Below are positions 35,420-48,700 of a DNA stretch of 64,000 nt, in pieces. Position 1 is the stretch's first letter, and each line of letters starts with the position of its first letter. This stretch comes from Azadirachta indica. Its lineage: Eukaryota > Streptophyta > Magnoliopsida > Sapindales > Meliaceae. A program made the translations under genes and the position numbers. The stretch covers positions 3,716,481-3,780,480 of the forward strand of contig CM040448.1 of assembly GCA_022749755.1 (NCBI GenBank), in the 5' to 3' direction. Below the pieces are notes generated by a model. That model ran no database searches and was not told where the DNA came from. It was given only the letters and a program-made list of their open reading frames with translations.

Positions 35420-36600
35420 ATGGAATAAAATTTGTAGGATAATGTTGGAGTCGAAGATCAGTGAGCTTTAAGAAAATATATTATTCTAATAGTTAATAGA
35501 GCTTTAACCAGCATTAGAAGACTTGCCATTCAAGCGAACAACTTTGAAATCAACTCGGCTATTATTCAGATAATTTAGACCTTAGTGTAGCTTAATAGTT
35601 TGGCACATGAAGATCCGAACGCCCACATTGTAAATTTCTTAGAGATTTGTGACACCTTCAGATATAATGGTGTGTTGGATGATGCTATCAAGTTGAAACT
35701 TTTTCCATTCTTACTGAGAGACAAGGCAAAGAGTTGGTTGAGTTTAACTCCTTCTGAAACCATCACCACTTGAGATGATTTGGCTCAAAAATTTCTGGCA
35801 AAGTTTTTCCTTCTGGCAAAGACAGAAAAGTTAAGGAATGACATCATTACCTTTTCCCAACATGAAATAAAGTCATTATATGAGTCATGGGAAAGGTACA
35901 AGGATATAATAGGAAGATGCCCATATCATGACTTATCTAAATGGCTTCAAGTTCAGACCTTCTACAATGGTTTAGGGTGTTCAACTAGAATACTTGTAGA
36001 TGTAGCAGTAGGAGATGCATTAATGAGAAAAACTATTGATAACGCTTATGATTTGTTGGAGAAAATGGCCATCAATGTAGACCAATGGCTAGCTGAGTGT
36101 TTGACATAAAAAAAAAACCTTTGGAATTTATGAGGTTAATAACCTTACTGCTCAATTAACTACATTAACTAAACAACTTGGGGCCATGATAGCCAATGCC
36201 ATTCATGTTCCACCTATGATTTGTAAGCTGTGTAATGGTCATCATCCTAACACCAAATGCCAAGTGGATAATCCTTTTGCTCCTTCATCTTCAGAACGAA
36301 TTCAATATGTTGGAAATTATAATCAACAACAAAATAATTCATTTTCCAACACTTATAACCAAGGATGACGAAATCATCCTAACTTGTCTTGGAAAAATAA
36401 TCAAAATGTCATACAACCACTTCTCGGATTTCAATCTCAAGAGAAAAAGGTGAATTTAGAAGATGCTTTTGCTCAACTTACCATGAACACTTTCAAGTTC
36501 ATGACAAAGACTGAAACTACATTACAAAATCAAGCGACATTTATTCGAAATCTTAAGGTATAAATGGATCAATTGGCAAAGTTGTTGATAAAGAGGTAAC
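35420..36600 (+). pseudogene. Athila-type gag (relic)
   Basis: From about 35600 the translation follows the Athila Gag: F-L-E-I-C-D-T-F-R, then L-R-D-K-A-K-S-W-L and, in the open stretch 35780-36109, S-L-Y-E-S-W-E-R-Y-K-D and L-Q-V-Q-T-F-Y-N-G-L, the core of the retrotransposon gag domain. Further on, near 36220, comes a zinc-knuckle-like C-K-L-C-x3-H-H-x4-C. Gag forms the particle. Early stops (for example at 35578, 35771 and 36107) break it into pieces. Confidence 0.75.
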
Positions 36601-36608
36601 AAAGCTTT

Positions 36609-37560
36609 TTGCCAAGCAATACGGAGACAACTCCAAAGGAGCAAGTGATGGTAATTACATTTTCAAGTGGAAAACAATTGATGGAACTGAAAAACAACTT
36701 CGAAGAGACATTACAAAAGAAGGAAGTTAGCACATTATTCACAAAGGATAAGTACTATGACAAGCAAGTTGAAAACACCGCCAAAACATTTAAGGTGGAA
36801 AGTTCTTCAATGTCACAACCAGAAGCATTAAGCCTTCCCAATAAATATATGTCACCTCCACCATATATGCAACCAATACCATTTCCCCAAAGGTTAGCAA
36901 AGCCAAAGAAAGATCTTCAAACTGATGTAATCTTAGAGCAATTTAAAAAGATGTCAATCAACATCCCTCTCCTAGACGTCATTCAACAAATTCGATCTTA
37001 CGCTAAGTTTTTCAAAAACTTAATAACCAACAAAAGATGATTTAAAGAGCATAGGAAGGTGATGTTAAACTAAGAATGCGATGCAATTTTGCAAAAGAAA
37101 TTACCATCAAAGTTAAAAGATCCGAAGAGTTTCACTATACCTTGCAGTATTGGAGATTGTTGTTTTGAGAAAGTTTTTTGTGATTTGGGTGCAAGTATTA
37201 ACTTAATGCCTTTTTCTATTTTCAGAAAATTGGGACTTGGTTAAGTTAAGGCAACAACTGTTTCTCTTCAATAAGTAGACCAATCGATTAAGCATCCGAG
37301 GGGGGTAGTTGAAGATGTATTGGTCAAAATTGACAAGTTCATATTTCCAACAGATTTTATAGTGTTGGATATGGAAAAAGACCATGAGATTCCTCTCATT
37401 CTTGGTAGGCCTTTCTTACCCACTAGTAGAACTTTGATTGATATTAAACATGGTGAGTTGATACTACGGGTGAATGGTGAAGAGATTAGGTTTAGTATTT
37501 TTCATGATATGAAATCTTCAAATGAACCAATTAGTTGCTTTAGAGTAGATGCCATCAATA
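36609..37560 (+). pseudogene. Athila-type Gag-Pol linker and aspartic protease (relic)
   Basis: An open stretch at 36609-37040 is the linker between Gag and protease. From about 37115 the protease follows, with D-L-G-A-S-I-N-L-M-P (catalytic D-L-G, as in Athila) near 37180, then stops near 37240 and 37275, and the G-R-P-F-L segment with the D-I-K-H-G-E-L region (37320 on) in one open frame. It would process Gag-Pol. Confidence 0.7.
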
Positions 37561-37599
37561 GTTGTGTAGTAGATGTTCATGAACATAAGATGAAAAAAT

Positions 37600-37880
37600 T
37601 TAAGAATGAAATATACAAGAATGCCAAAATTTGCAAGGAGACAAAAGAGTGGCATGATAGAATGGTTCTTAGAAGATATTTTGCACCAGGTCATCGTGTT
37701 CTATTGTTCAATTGGAGATTAAAGTTGTTTCTAGGCAAACCTATGTTGAGATGGTCAAGTCTATTTGTGATTGAGAAAGTATTTTTCTTTGGCGTGGTTA
37801 AACTAAAAGATAAGAATGAACATATTTTTGAGTTAACAGCCAAGGGTTGAAGTATTACTACGAAGAAGAGGAAAAGAATA
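37600..37880 (+). pseudogene. Athila-type integrase C-terminal end, fused to the protease by deletion
   Basis: In the same open frame as the protease (37320-37850), the last 80 residues switch to the integrase C-terminal signature: W-H-D-R-M-V-L-R-R, then V-L-L-F-N-W-R-L-K-L-F and G-K-P-M-L-R-W-S. In intact Athila elements this lies after reverse transcriptase, RNase H and the integrase core. A deletion of several kilobases has therefore joined protease to integrase in frame. The frame ends at 37850, where alignment suggests a one-base loss. Confidence 0.7.
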
Positions 37881-39729
37881 AGGTGAAAATTCCTCACAAA
37901 GACCCTATTTGATTGAGGAAGAATTTGGTCCAGTTAAAGACATTAAACTTAGCATTACTTGAGAGGCAACTTAAGGTTTTCGAAAAGGAGAAAATGAACT
38001 TTGCAATGTGTGAAGGAGTTATTCAAATTAGGTGTTATCCATTTCTTTTCCTTCTCTTTGCACTTTTAATATTTTATTTCACTTTCAACTTAATCTATTC
38101 ATTGCATGATTTTTAATTTCGAACATTGAGGACAATGTTAGGCTTAAGTTTGGGGATAGAGTTTTTTTAAGTATATTTTTGTGGTAATTTTTTTTTTTGT
38201 TTTTGTGGTATTTTTTTCATTTTTGTGGTACTTTTCGTGTTTATTTTATTTTATTGAGTCACTTCCTTACTTTATGAACAATTAGGGAAATAAATTAACC
38301 ATGCCAATTTGAAGTGATGAAATATTAAGCAAATATCATAATTTTATCCTTATTTTAACCAGTTTTCATTTGTTCATGCTCGTAACATATATACACTTCA
38401 TGTCAAAATTGATTAGAGTTTTGATTTGATGAATTCATATAGTTAGAATATGATATGCAAGATAATATAAACTCATATGACCTTTTTAGTGAACTTTTGA
38501 GTCTTTGTGCGTTAATTCTGAATGTTATATGACTAGTCTATATCTATTCTTATTATCTTTTCATTCTAGTGATCTCATTATATTTTGTTTTGGCTATTTA
38601 GCTTGATTTTTCATGTCTTGGATGTAAGATTGATTGTATAACACATAAGAAAGGATTCTAAGCCTTATTTGAATGGGTTGAGCCTTTTTAGCTAAGCTTA
38701 CATGTGATTCCGTAGTTAACCATTTTGAGCCTCAAGTTGATATCTTTTTCTTTCATAAAACCAACAACACCCAAATCGGATAGCTGAAAATATTGTTTAT
38801 ATTCTTGTGGGAACTCTTAAGCTATCTTGAAATTGTAATGATATATACTTCCAAATAAGTTTGCAAGTTTTTGCTATTTGTGTGCTTGTGATGAGAAAGC
38901 TGTATTAATTGATGCACATAATAAAAAAAAAGACGAAGAAAAGAAAAGAAAAAGGGGATGGGAATGCATAGCCTTAATTTTACTGAGTAACCGGGGGACT
39001 CTTACCTTGTTAAGTAATGAGCACTTAAGTCAAAAGGTGAAATAAGATGAAATATAAAAAAGAGTTGTTCTTTGAAAAAAAAAGGGTGAAAATGAATGAG
39101 TAATGGTGAAATTTATTGTTAAGCGAAATTTGAAGGTGGGTGGTAAAAGCATGTGTTTAAAGTTCCCGAAACTTTGATTTATTTTTAATCCATTCTTTCT
39201 TGTAACTATCTTACCTATTCGTCTCATTACAACCTTGAAGAAAAGTTCTATGTTGATTTTGTGTAATGTTTGATTAGTTTGCATCTATTTCAATGAAAAT
39301 CAAGTTAGTAGTATTTCTTTCATGAAATCACCATCATCACATTAGAAACAGTGTACTCTTTCGACTGTATATTAGCTTTGTTTTTCCATTAAAAATCTAA
39401 ATATAATGCTCGTCTCATATATATTTGAGTATCAACCCAAATTTCGAGTGTACTTATTTGAGAGTGACCATCTTAATGAGATTTAAACTTCTGGACTTTT
39501 ATACATGCTATGTTCTGATAATGTGAAGGATGATATAATGGAGGATATTCAATTTATGACTATCACACACTACACATGAGCATAGCAAATGAAATTTTGT
39601 TCATACTTGGATATTTGAACGATTGAATTTATATTTTGTTGCATTCTTATTGGTCATGAATTTATTAAGTAAAGATGTTAATTCATATTATTTAGTATTT
39701 TAATTTTTGTTTTGTTCGAAGACGAGTAA
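37881..39729 (+). other. 3' non-coding region of the Athila-type element
   Basis: In intact Athila elements this region may carry an env-like ORF. Here I see only a short hydrophobic open stretch (37913-38116) and a T-rich segment. No env-like domain can be supported. Confidence 0.4.
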
Positions 39730-39730
39730 A

Positions 39731-39749
39731 TGCTAAGTTTGAGGGTATT
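39731..39749 (+). other. Polypurine tract of the Athila-type element
   Basis: TAAGTTTGAGGGTATT ends directly at the TG of the right LTR; AAGTTTGGGGG-like tracts occupy this place in related elements. Confidence 0.55.
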
Positions 39750-41199
39750 TGATATATTAATTTTTGCTACATGATTATTCTTAAATTATTTACCATTAAG
39801 TAGCATATTTAGCGTTATTTAATTCGTTTTAAGTAGTTATTTTTCTTTTTAAGCATTTTACTTTTATTTTGTAAGTGTTGATGTGTTTTAATATGAAAGA
39901 CATTAAAAGCACGTTTGCTAGCCATCCATGTAAAATCGCAAAGTTTTAATCTTGGGAATCAAAATGTAAGCAAATAAGGACTAACATATAGAAACATCAA
40001 AATAGAGATGTAAATTCAAAATAATTAAAAGTAAGAGGGTCTAATTGAAATATGTTGCATGATTTGCTATTTCGGCAGAATCAGTGGCGCGGCCGTGCCA
40101 AACCATAGCGCCTACGCCATGCTTTCTGCCTTCTTAGTGTCCCCACGCCAAAAACAACGTCTCCGCGCCACCTTAGTTCAAGTTTGACAATTTTTATATG
40201 ATTTTTTACCTTTAGATCACCAATAAATGAGCAGATTTCGTGGGTCTTACGTTTTCATATTTTTCTAAGACTTAATCTCCATAGGCTACCTTTAAAAAAT
40301 AGAGTTTTGGAAAAAGAAAAGAGGAGAAAGAGAGAAATCTAGAGAGACAGAGCTCTATTTAAAAGAAGAGAACGATAAAAGCTTGATTTCTTGAAGGAAA
40401 AGACTTTTCAAAGTTATAGTTTTATCTCTTTCCTCATCTTACTTTATTTTAAATTGAGCAAATTAGTGTTTATTGACTATATTATCATTTGTTGAATTCA
40501 TGTTTATGAAATTTGAACTTTCTATAATGTGTAGCTAAAGTTATTTTTTAGAGCAATAGATATTGTATTACTTTTGATTTGATATCTTATATTAAGTATT
40601 TATCATAATGATTAATGCTTTTAAATATCTGACCAGTATTTAAATAAAATATAGATTTATATGAAATGAGAAATGAATATCATATTTAAACCATATGATA
40701 AATATCGTAAATTACATTTAGACAAAAATATACTAATATAATTTATGTAGTTTAATTAAAAATTATCACTAATCGTAATGTACTTCTATTTAATTAATTT
40801 CACATAGAAATATCGTAAATTGTTTGGTACGAAGTAGTTTCAATTGATTTTAAGAGAGACTATTGAATAAATTAAAATAATTAACTAACAATACAAATAT
40901 TAAATTATAATAGCGTCAATTGAAGAATTGAATGCGACTAATTAAAATGAAATTATTCGCCCTAAATTGTTCCATTAATTTGCATCTTTTAATTAGTTTG
41001 TTAAGTAGTTAATTTTTGTTTATTTTACTTTCTCACTCAAATTATTTCGATTTCTTCAAATAAATTCAAAAATTAATCACTTTCAATACTTAATTAAGTA
41101 GCATTTCTCATAGGATCGATATTCTCTTATTATTATATTACTTGTTATGATCCCATGCACTTGTGGGTATTGCGCATACATTACACGAATCATACAACA
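39750..41199 (+). repeat. Right LTR of the Athila-type element
   Basis: 1450 bases, starts TGATATATTAATT and ends CATACAACA, followed by the ATATT target duplication. Confidence 0.85.
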
Positions 41200-41292
41200 A
41201 TATTTATATGATTTGACTGGAATTCATAAACTATAAACTTCATTTGTTGTTACACCTAAATGTTCTTGATTACTTGCTGCTTGCACATGCAG

Positions 41293-41639
41293 GGATTACT
41301 TAATGAAGAAAAAGGAAAAGTGGACTCTTCAACCTTCCTTTATACTTTTCAACCTTAAAGGAATTGCAGGCCATTATAGAGATAAATGGATGTTTCACCA
41401 TCGAGAAAATGGACATATTGAGGAATCCTCTGCGAAACATGAAATTCAATCCTCAATCAGGTATCAGACAGTTAAGAGCTGTCTTGAAGGGAGTTATTAA
41501 AGCACATTTCTGAAGTGAGTTTGTAGATCAGATTTTCAACTATATCGTCACAATGTTTCCTGTGAATTTATTTGCCCTTAAAGAGACCAAACAACGTAAG
41601 GTCATCTTATTCTTCCTACTCAAGCGCATCATCGACTGA
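41293..41639 (+). pseudogene. SABATH pseudogene E, exon 3
   Basis: Starts after an AG acceptor with G-L-L-N-E-E-K and ends with the family stop codon at 41637-41639. A 6-base GGAAAA insertion and a one-base deletion near 41330 shift the frame. In the ancestral frame a TGA at 41511-41513 stands in place of the Gly codon of F-G-S-E. The downstream flank matches that of C. Confidence 0.85.
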
Positions 41640-41882
41640 TCATACAGACTTGACAAGTAATGTTGCCTGTTTCTATCTTCCTTTATATTCAGATCTTATT
41701 GTTATTACAGCACTTATTTCGGCCGCCTGTGATGTGAATTACTTCCTTTACAAATGTGTTTCTACAAGAGTAATGCCTTTAAAAATTAATTATGTGATCG
41801 TGTTAATATTGTAATCTAACAATATCGTACTTACAACAAAAAAATTGGGAGGCCAAATAAATATGTTAGGTGCTCTAACTAA

Positions 41883-42261
41883 GACGTGAGAGATCATCCA
41901 TGCATCAAAGTAGAGGAAAGAAGAGATGAAAGATTGAAGAAACATTAAATCGATCGGAGTTAAATAATTAATTACATGTTCACATTAAGTTGTAGTACTC
42001 CGCCAAACATGCATTACTACTAGGTTTCCATATTGATTATGTCATGTACAAACGTTCTCAAGTTCATTTGTAGACAATATTTTCTCTCCATTAATACACA
42101 TTACATGTTCACATTCATTGGTTTTTTAAAAAAAAATTATCTAGGTTTCCATATTGATTATGTCATGTACAAACGTTCTCAAGATCATTTGTGGACAATA
42201 TTTTCTCTCCATTAATACACATTACATGTTCATATTCATTGGTTTTTTAAAAAAGAATTAA
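41883..42261 (+). pseudogene. 3' fragment of an unrecognised gene family, with a 121-base tandem duplication
   Basis: Bases 41883-42140 match the 3' end and flank of the family member at 50339-51130, including the TTAAGTTGTAGTACTCC stretch. Inside, 42020-42140 is repeated almost exactly as 42141-42261. The gene's 5' part is absent. Confidence 0.65.
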
Positions 42262-43574
42262 TTAATTGATAGTTCATATTAATTGATAGTTCATAACTGA
42301 TTTCAGTATAATTTTTTTTCAAAAACTCATATTTGATTTGCCTTTTTTTAATTTCTTAATTTTCTTGAATAGGTTTGTAAATGTTTCCAGTAAGTAAAAT
42401 TTTATTAATAAAAATATATTTATATATTAAGAATATTTTGTATGCACTAAAGTATGTAATTAAATAAGAGAAATGCTACATTATAAATCCTTATTTAATG
42501 CATTCATTTAAATTGATATGACGGCATTGTATTATTCTCACGTGTGACATTTTCATGAAAATAAAACAAATTCTAAAAGGAGGAAAATAAAGTAAAATAT
42601 ATAAAAATGTGACAATATATCAATAATGCACTAAAACTACATTAGTGTTTTTTTTCATATTATTGTTTTAAATAATTATTGTAAAAAGTAGTATTTTATG
42701 TGGCTAATACTGTTACTTGAAAAATTGGCGCATATCCTATATTTACACCACAATAAGAGAAAATTTGTATACGAGTGAAAAAAAGTTAAATATATGAAAT
42801 ATATCCTATATTATTGGACGTGTACATATTTTACTTTCACTCTTCTCAAAATTTAGAAATATAAATCATTTGAAAATAATGCAAAGTGTGAATCAATGAA
42901 TTTAAACAAAAATTATTGTAATATAATTTTTTGTGGATAAATTTTACTTACAAGAAATATTTACAAAATATTTCATAATTAACAAAAGCCAACGGAAAAT
43001 GAATTTTTTTAGTAAAGTTTACAACAAGTATTATTATTTCGTTAACAATTATTAAGAATCAGAATACGAAATTATGTCAAAATTTAACTTAACCTACAAG
43101 AAAGTACTTAATCCTCTTGAAGAATAACTATTTAACATCTTATAATTTTTAAACGAGTGGTGCAATTACCGCTCTAATTAATATTCTCTTAAAATCGCTT
43201 CCTTAAACAATAAATAATTTTGAAAAATACATAAGCTCTATTTGTTTTAATCATCAATATTAAATAATTTTTGTATAAATAAACTCCTTACTAAGACCAT
43301 TTTCCTTTTAAGTGCAATGAATAAAATATATGAAATATTAATGATATATGAGTTTTAAAATATGAATAATGTATATAAGATTATTCAGAATTGCGTAGAA
43401 TGAAAAGAAAAATCTACTCTCATACTTTTGCTAGAAAAAATAGATAGGTAAAAGTTTGATTTAAGAAGTATTCTTTATCAAACTAAAATAATAATTTGTC
43501 AAGCAAAAACAAAATCAATTATGAAATCAATAAATATTAACTATCAATTAATTTTAAAAGATAGTAAATATAAA
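42262..43574. other. AT-rich, part of a segmental duplication
   Basis: Continues to match the region downstream of the family member at 51130-52330, for example the TGGCTAATACTGT segment and CATATCCTATATT stretches. No gene. Confidence 0.5.
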
Positions 43575-45009
43575 TAGAGATGGCAACGGATAGCATACAG
43601 TACAAATATCTCAATATCCATATCCGTATCCTAAAAAAAAATTTCATATCTATATCCTATATATATCATTCGCTGATATTTTATTAAATATTCATATCCT
43701 TCTAAATGAATATTTGTCAATATCTATATTCTAACGAATATTCACAGGATATATTTATATACTAATGAAAAAAATAAACTTTTAAAAAAATTTAAAATTG
43801 CAATTTAATTTTCATTGTTTTACAAATTGATATACAAAGTTAATAAATTAATTTAAAATAAAAATAATCTTATTATCTACTCCATACCATAATTATTTTC
43901 TTATTGTTCCATGATAGAATATTAAAACTAATTATACAAATGTGATAACGATAGTTAACATCTCTCCAATTATAGTCAAATTAACCAAGATAACAAAAAA
44001 TATATCCTAACTAACCTAAAAGCAGCAATGCATTGATGACTTCGAACAATGCATCAATTTTTTCTTGAACAGACATTTTTTTCTATGAAGCTACAACTAG
44101 ACAACAATATTATGGAATAACAAAAACATCTCTTTTCTTCTCTTCAATTATTCGAAGAGTAAGATATTGACAATCGATTCCTCTATGCATAATTCAGAGA
44201 TTCCAATGAATTCTGATTAAAAAATGAAGAATCAAAGAATCAAAGTAGAGACTACATATTTGAATTAAATCGAAACAATGTGAAGCAATCGAAATATCTC
44301 CATTTTTCACCTACAACTATTACAACTCAATTAGTTCAATTACTTGAATTAAAGCACCTAATTTTCCACCTAGGTTTGAAATTTTTACAAATAATATTCA
44401 TCTAATTAAGTTGCAATTTTATAGACTATTTTAAATAAATAGTCTACAAATAACTTATTTCATAAGTAATAGATCATAAATAATTTTTTATATATAATCT
44501 CTAAATAGAAGTTTAGAGAAAATTGATTAAAAAAAGTATAATATATACTCATATAATTGTATATCCCAAAAAGAACAGATAGTATATCATAAATAAATTA
44601 ATTAAATATATTAATAAATTGATTAAATTAATCAAAATTTTTGTGGACATTAGAATATATATTAATATTATAAAAGGACATAATAATAAATTGTTCATTG
44701 CACAGTACATGTATCACAACAATATAATAATAAATTAATTAAATAACAATAAAATAATAATGTTTAGAGTTGTTTATAATTGATATTTTATATTACATTC
44801 AAAACGGCATCGTTTTGATAAGTTAATTAAAAAACGGTAAAATAAATATTTTATGTAGATATCTATAGGATATGTTTGAATATCCGTATCTTATCTATAT
44901 CCTATGAATATGACACTCTATTACCATATCTTATCCGTATCTTATTTTATAATATAAATATCCTATTCAACAGGATAAGATACAGATGTATAATTTGTTG
45001 CCATTCCTA
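43575..45009. mobile_element. Non-autonomous hAT transposon
   Basis: 1435 bases bounded by inverted termini TAGAGATGGCAACGGATA and, on the other strand, TAGGAATGGCAACAAATT. Flanking 8-base target duplications are AATATAAA (43567-43574) and AATATGAA (45010-45017), seven of eight identical. Subterminal regions carry repeated ATATCCGTATCC-like motifs. It has no transposase, but its termini and an internal CAAAACG-rich stretch match the larger element at 45780-49550, so it is probably mobilised by that family. Confidence 0.85.
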
Positions 45010-45107
45010 AATATGAACATGTAGTGTGCATTAACGAAGACAAATTATCATTTACAAATTAAATTAACTTAAGAACAATATTGATTCATTACATAATCAA
45101 TATTTAT

Positions 45108-45771
45108 ATATACCTCATAGTAATGCATGTTTCGAGGAGTACTACAACTTAATTTGAAAATTTAATTAATTAACACATTAATTGCCACCATTGTCCTTGA
45201 TTAGCTTCAGCTCCGATCGACTTCGGATTCTTCTTGATATCTTCTTTCATATATTTTGATGCATCGATGACCTCTCACATCTTCCTTATAGCGTTTGTTG
45301 AACTTCTCTTCCTTTCTTCTACAGCGGCTGCATCATAAGCTTTCCTTGCAATTTATTGCAAGCCCTCTTGATCATAACTAGTCTTACTGTCTTGTCTTGA
45401 TGATTCTGTTGAGTATCTGGAATAACGATGACTTCCGCTACTTTTTCCTTGTTCAAGTTTCTGTTGATTATAGTACTTCAATGGGGATGCTAACTTATAC
45501 TCTGCACCAAGAGGTAAATTGGAGCTTCTATTGAGTACTTTAATGGTTGGTTTGATGCTTCGGGCAGGTTCTTCACCGATTGCGACTTATGCGCAATAGG
45601 CTCATCAACAGAGAATAAGAAAGAGTAATCTCTTGAGTACTTGGTACTTTCTATTTTTCTCTCAACACTTATAAGTTCAACTTCAGTTTCTTCATAGATT
45701 TTTTCATAATAGTTACTGTTTTCTTCAGCTTGGGTTGGGTTCTTAGTTGAGTTGGAACGAGAGGAATACTG
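45108..45771 (-). pseudogene. Unrecognised gene family, copy 1 (interrupted by a hAT element)
   Basis: Minus-strand relative of the gene at 50339. Shared segments include Y-S-R-D-Y-S-F-L-F-S-V-D-E-P (near 45590-45640) and, at its 3' end, the TTAAGTTGTAGTACTCC stretch. Its 5' part continues at 49559-49575 beyond a hAT insertion: GAGAAAGTTGCAGCT on the far side joins to the near side to match the other copies. Stops and frameshifts are present. I do not recognise the family. No signal peptide or membrane segment is visible in the readable parts. Confidence 0.6.
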
Positions 45772-48700
45772 CCTGCAATTAGGGATGACAATGAATATAC
45801 GGTACCGATATCTTAATATTCATATCTATATCTTATCCATATTCTTTGCGAATATTAAATTCAATATCCGTATCCTTCTACACGAATGTTTGTTAATAAT
45901 CATATCCTTACGAATATCGTACGGACATATTCATGTCATAAAAAAATAGTAAACTTTAAAAAATTTTAAATTTATAATTTTACAAATTAATATATTATTT
46001 ACATTGATAAATCAAATTTAAAAATTAATATTCTATTAACATCCTAAAAAAATATATCAAATTTTAATAATATAAAATTTTAATTCAATAATTACAACAA
46101 TCCATAAAATTGTAAAAGATATTAAATTTTTAAAAACTTTAACAAAAATAATTTACATCAACAATAATCACAAGAAGTCGTCAAAATTTAATCAAATTTT
46201 ATCTTCACTAAAGATTTGTAGCACCCATCCAACATGATGCCTACAATGTAAAAATAAAATGTTTATATTAACAAGTCATCAAGTCCTTTAAAATTTATAT
46301 TATTAATAGATAATGTCCGCATAATATCTACTTATTATAGTAGTATTTACCTCATCCATAAGATCATCATCTTCGGAATATTTGGCACTTTCTACTTGTG
46401 TTAAGGAATTTGAATCTAACTCTAAAATAAAAAATTTAATTATGAAAAATTTAAATCAATGATGATTATCAATTTTTATTAAAAAAAAAAAATTTCTTAC
46501 CACTAAATTCAACCCACAACCAATCTTGATCACATATTAAGGTCTCCAATGTCTTTAAATGAAGTCTACTACGATGTGGAGATATAATCTACCACTAATA
46601 CTAAAAGCTGATTCTAATACAAATGTAGATACAAGAATAACTAAAACATCTATAGCAATTTCTTGTAAAGTAGGATATTTTGAACCATGCATCTTTCACC
46701 AATTTAATATATCAAAATTTTCACGTCTTGGAATGACATTTTCATCCAAATAATAATCCAATTCATATTTAGTTTGAGTAGTACTAGTGCTTTGATTTAC
46801 CAACAAATCAAATTGTGCTAATGGTTCCTTCATTTTTGAGTGAACCACTTTCGAATATGATGATGAAGCAACTGAAGAATGAGCAACTTCTTCACTTCTT
46901 TTAGACCTTGCTTGATAATTTTTTACCAATGCATAATAAAAACTACAAATCATCTCAATTTCAATTGTATAATAATCCCCGTACAACAAAAAAAAAATAG
47001 TACTATACCAATTTCAACTTATATCTTGGATCTAAAACAATTGTCATAGCCTTATTCCATTAACCACATTATAATACTTGTTAAATTTTTCAATCATTTT
47101 TCAGCCATCATCCTTATTTCACCATTAGCAAAACTAAGCTACTGCTTAATAAATAATCTAATCTCACAAATATTTAGAAAAAAAAGATTCGTTGTAGGAT
47201 ATTTAGTTCCCAACAACAACATAGTCACTTCATAAAAAAATTCAAGTCTATCACACATTTCTTTTGCAAACATCCAATCTTCATTAGTAGGCAAATATTT
47301 ATATTGTTGTTCTCTTTGTTTTAAACGAGGAAACAAATCTTTGTAACTCAAAGCACTTCCAAGCATCAGATAAGTAGAATTCCACCTAGTCTTACAATCA
47401 ACAACTAACTTCTTAGTGCAAGAAATATTGAATTTACGGGCTGGCCCAACAAATGTTTCCTCCCTTTTTAATCTTGCTATCCAATATAAAACACTATCAC
47501 GAATTCTCTCAATACTTTCATTAATTACATCCATGCCATCTTTCACAATGAAATTCAATATATGAGCAGCACAACTCATGAAATAATTTTCTGTTCAACA
47601 ACAATGAACTACCATCAAGCTTCTCTAACAAAAATTCAACCATAGCATCACTTGTACTACAATTATCGACAGTCAAAGTAGATAATTTGCAGTCAATATT
47701 TCAATCTAACAAACAGTCCATGAAAGTTTCAGCAAGTACTTTTGTGGTGTATGGACATGGCACGTATATAAACCTAAAAAGATAATAGTAATTAATAATA
47801 AATATTATGTTATGTCATATATAAAATATTTAGTGAGAAAATAAAAATTATCAATAAACTTAATATTTTAAAAATTACCTCAAAATACGACTTTGCATCA
47901 CCTAACAATTATTTATAAAATGCGCTGTTACTGCCATAAAGCCCTTTTGTTGGTTGCTGGAAGTCCACATATTTGTAGTAATAACAATTCTTCCCCAATT
48001 TCCCTCCAATAAACTCATTTGTCTTAGTCCTCTCATAATCATATATCTTCAAAATATCATTTTCAATATATTACAAGAAATTACCTTAAACATAGTTTGA
48101 AGAGTCTTGATAAATTTTTCTAAATCCTATGTGTTCAACCATATTAAGGGGGTATTATGCATGATTATAATATTTGCAAGCTCTTTTCTAGCACTCTCTT
48201 GATCAAAAGAAAAAGTAAACACTATCATTTTTCCATCAACTACATCAGCTTGTAATTTCTTTATGGTAGAATTTATGCTTGGTTGCATTCTACAAGGACA
48301 TGCTTTTAAATGATTGTGTAGATGTGAGGTTCCATTCTTTTGCTTATGAGATATTATTTTTTTTTACAATACTAACAAATTGCATTCTAATAGCCAGTAC
48401 TTTTATTTGTTTCCCTCTTAAAGTGATTCCACACACTTGAAGTTAATTTCTTAATACTAATTTCACTAATATATTCTTCACTTGTAGCTTTCGGAGTTTG
48501 ATTTGAATCCATCTCATAAAATTGACCAAAATCATTGCTATAAACAAATCCTTATTTATTAGTTTTTGTCATCCTCAAATTCATCTCCATTTTTTACCTA
48601 CATATATAATTGTTAAATTGATCAATTACCAAATTTATAATAGACATAGTAAAATAGTATCTAAGACTAGAACGACATAAATATTTAGGAATATTTGTAA

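Larger units (their letters stand above)
33823..41204 (+). mobile_element. Ty3/gypsy LTR retrotransposon, Athila lineage, internally deleted, inserted in SABATH E intron 2
   Basis: The element is 33828-41199 (7372 bases), flanked by ATATT target duplications at 33823-33827 and 41200-41204. It has two LTRs (33828-35251 and 39750-41199), an Asp-tRNA-type primer-binding site, an Athila-type gag, a protease and a purine tract before the right LTR. Reverse transcriptase, RNase H and most of integrase are missing: the protease region runs within about 100 codons into the C-terminal end of integrase. The remaining frames carry stops. The SABATH intron sequence resumes at 41205. Gag and protease similarity, long LTRs and the primer type support Athila. 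It is non-autonomous. Confidence 0.9.

Noticed and set aside
37913..38116. Possible env-like ORF of the Athila-type element
   Set aside because: Short, T-rich and hydrophobic by composition; no env-like features.
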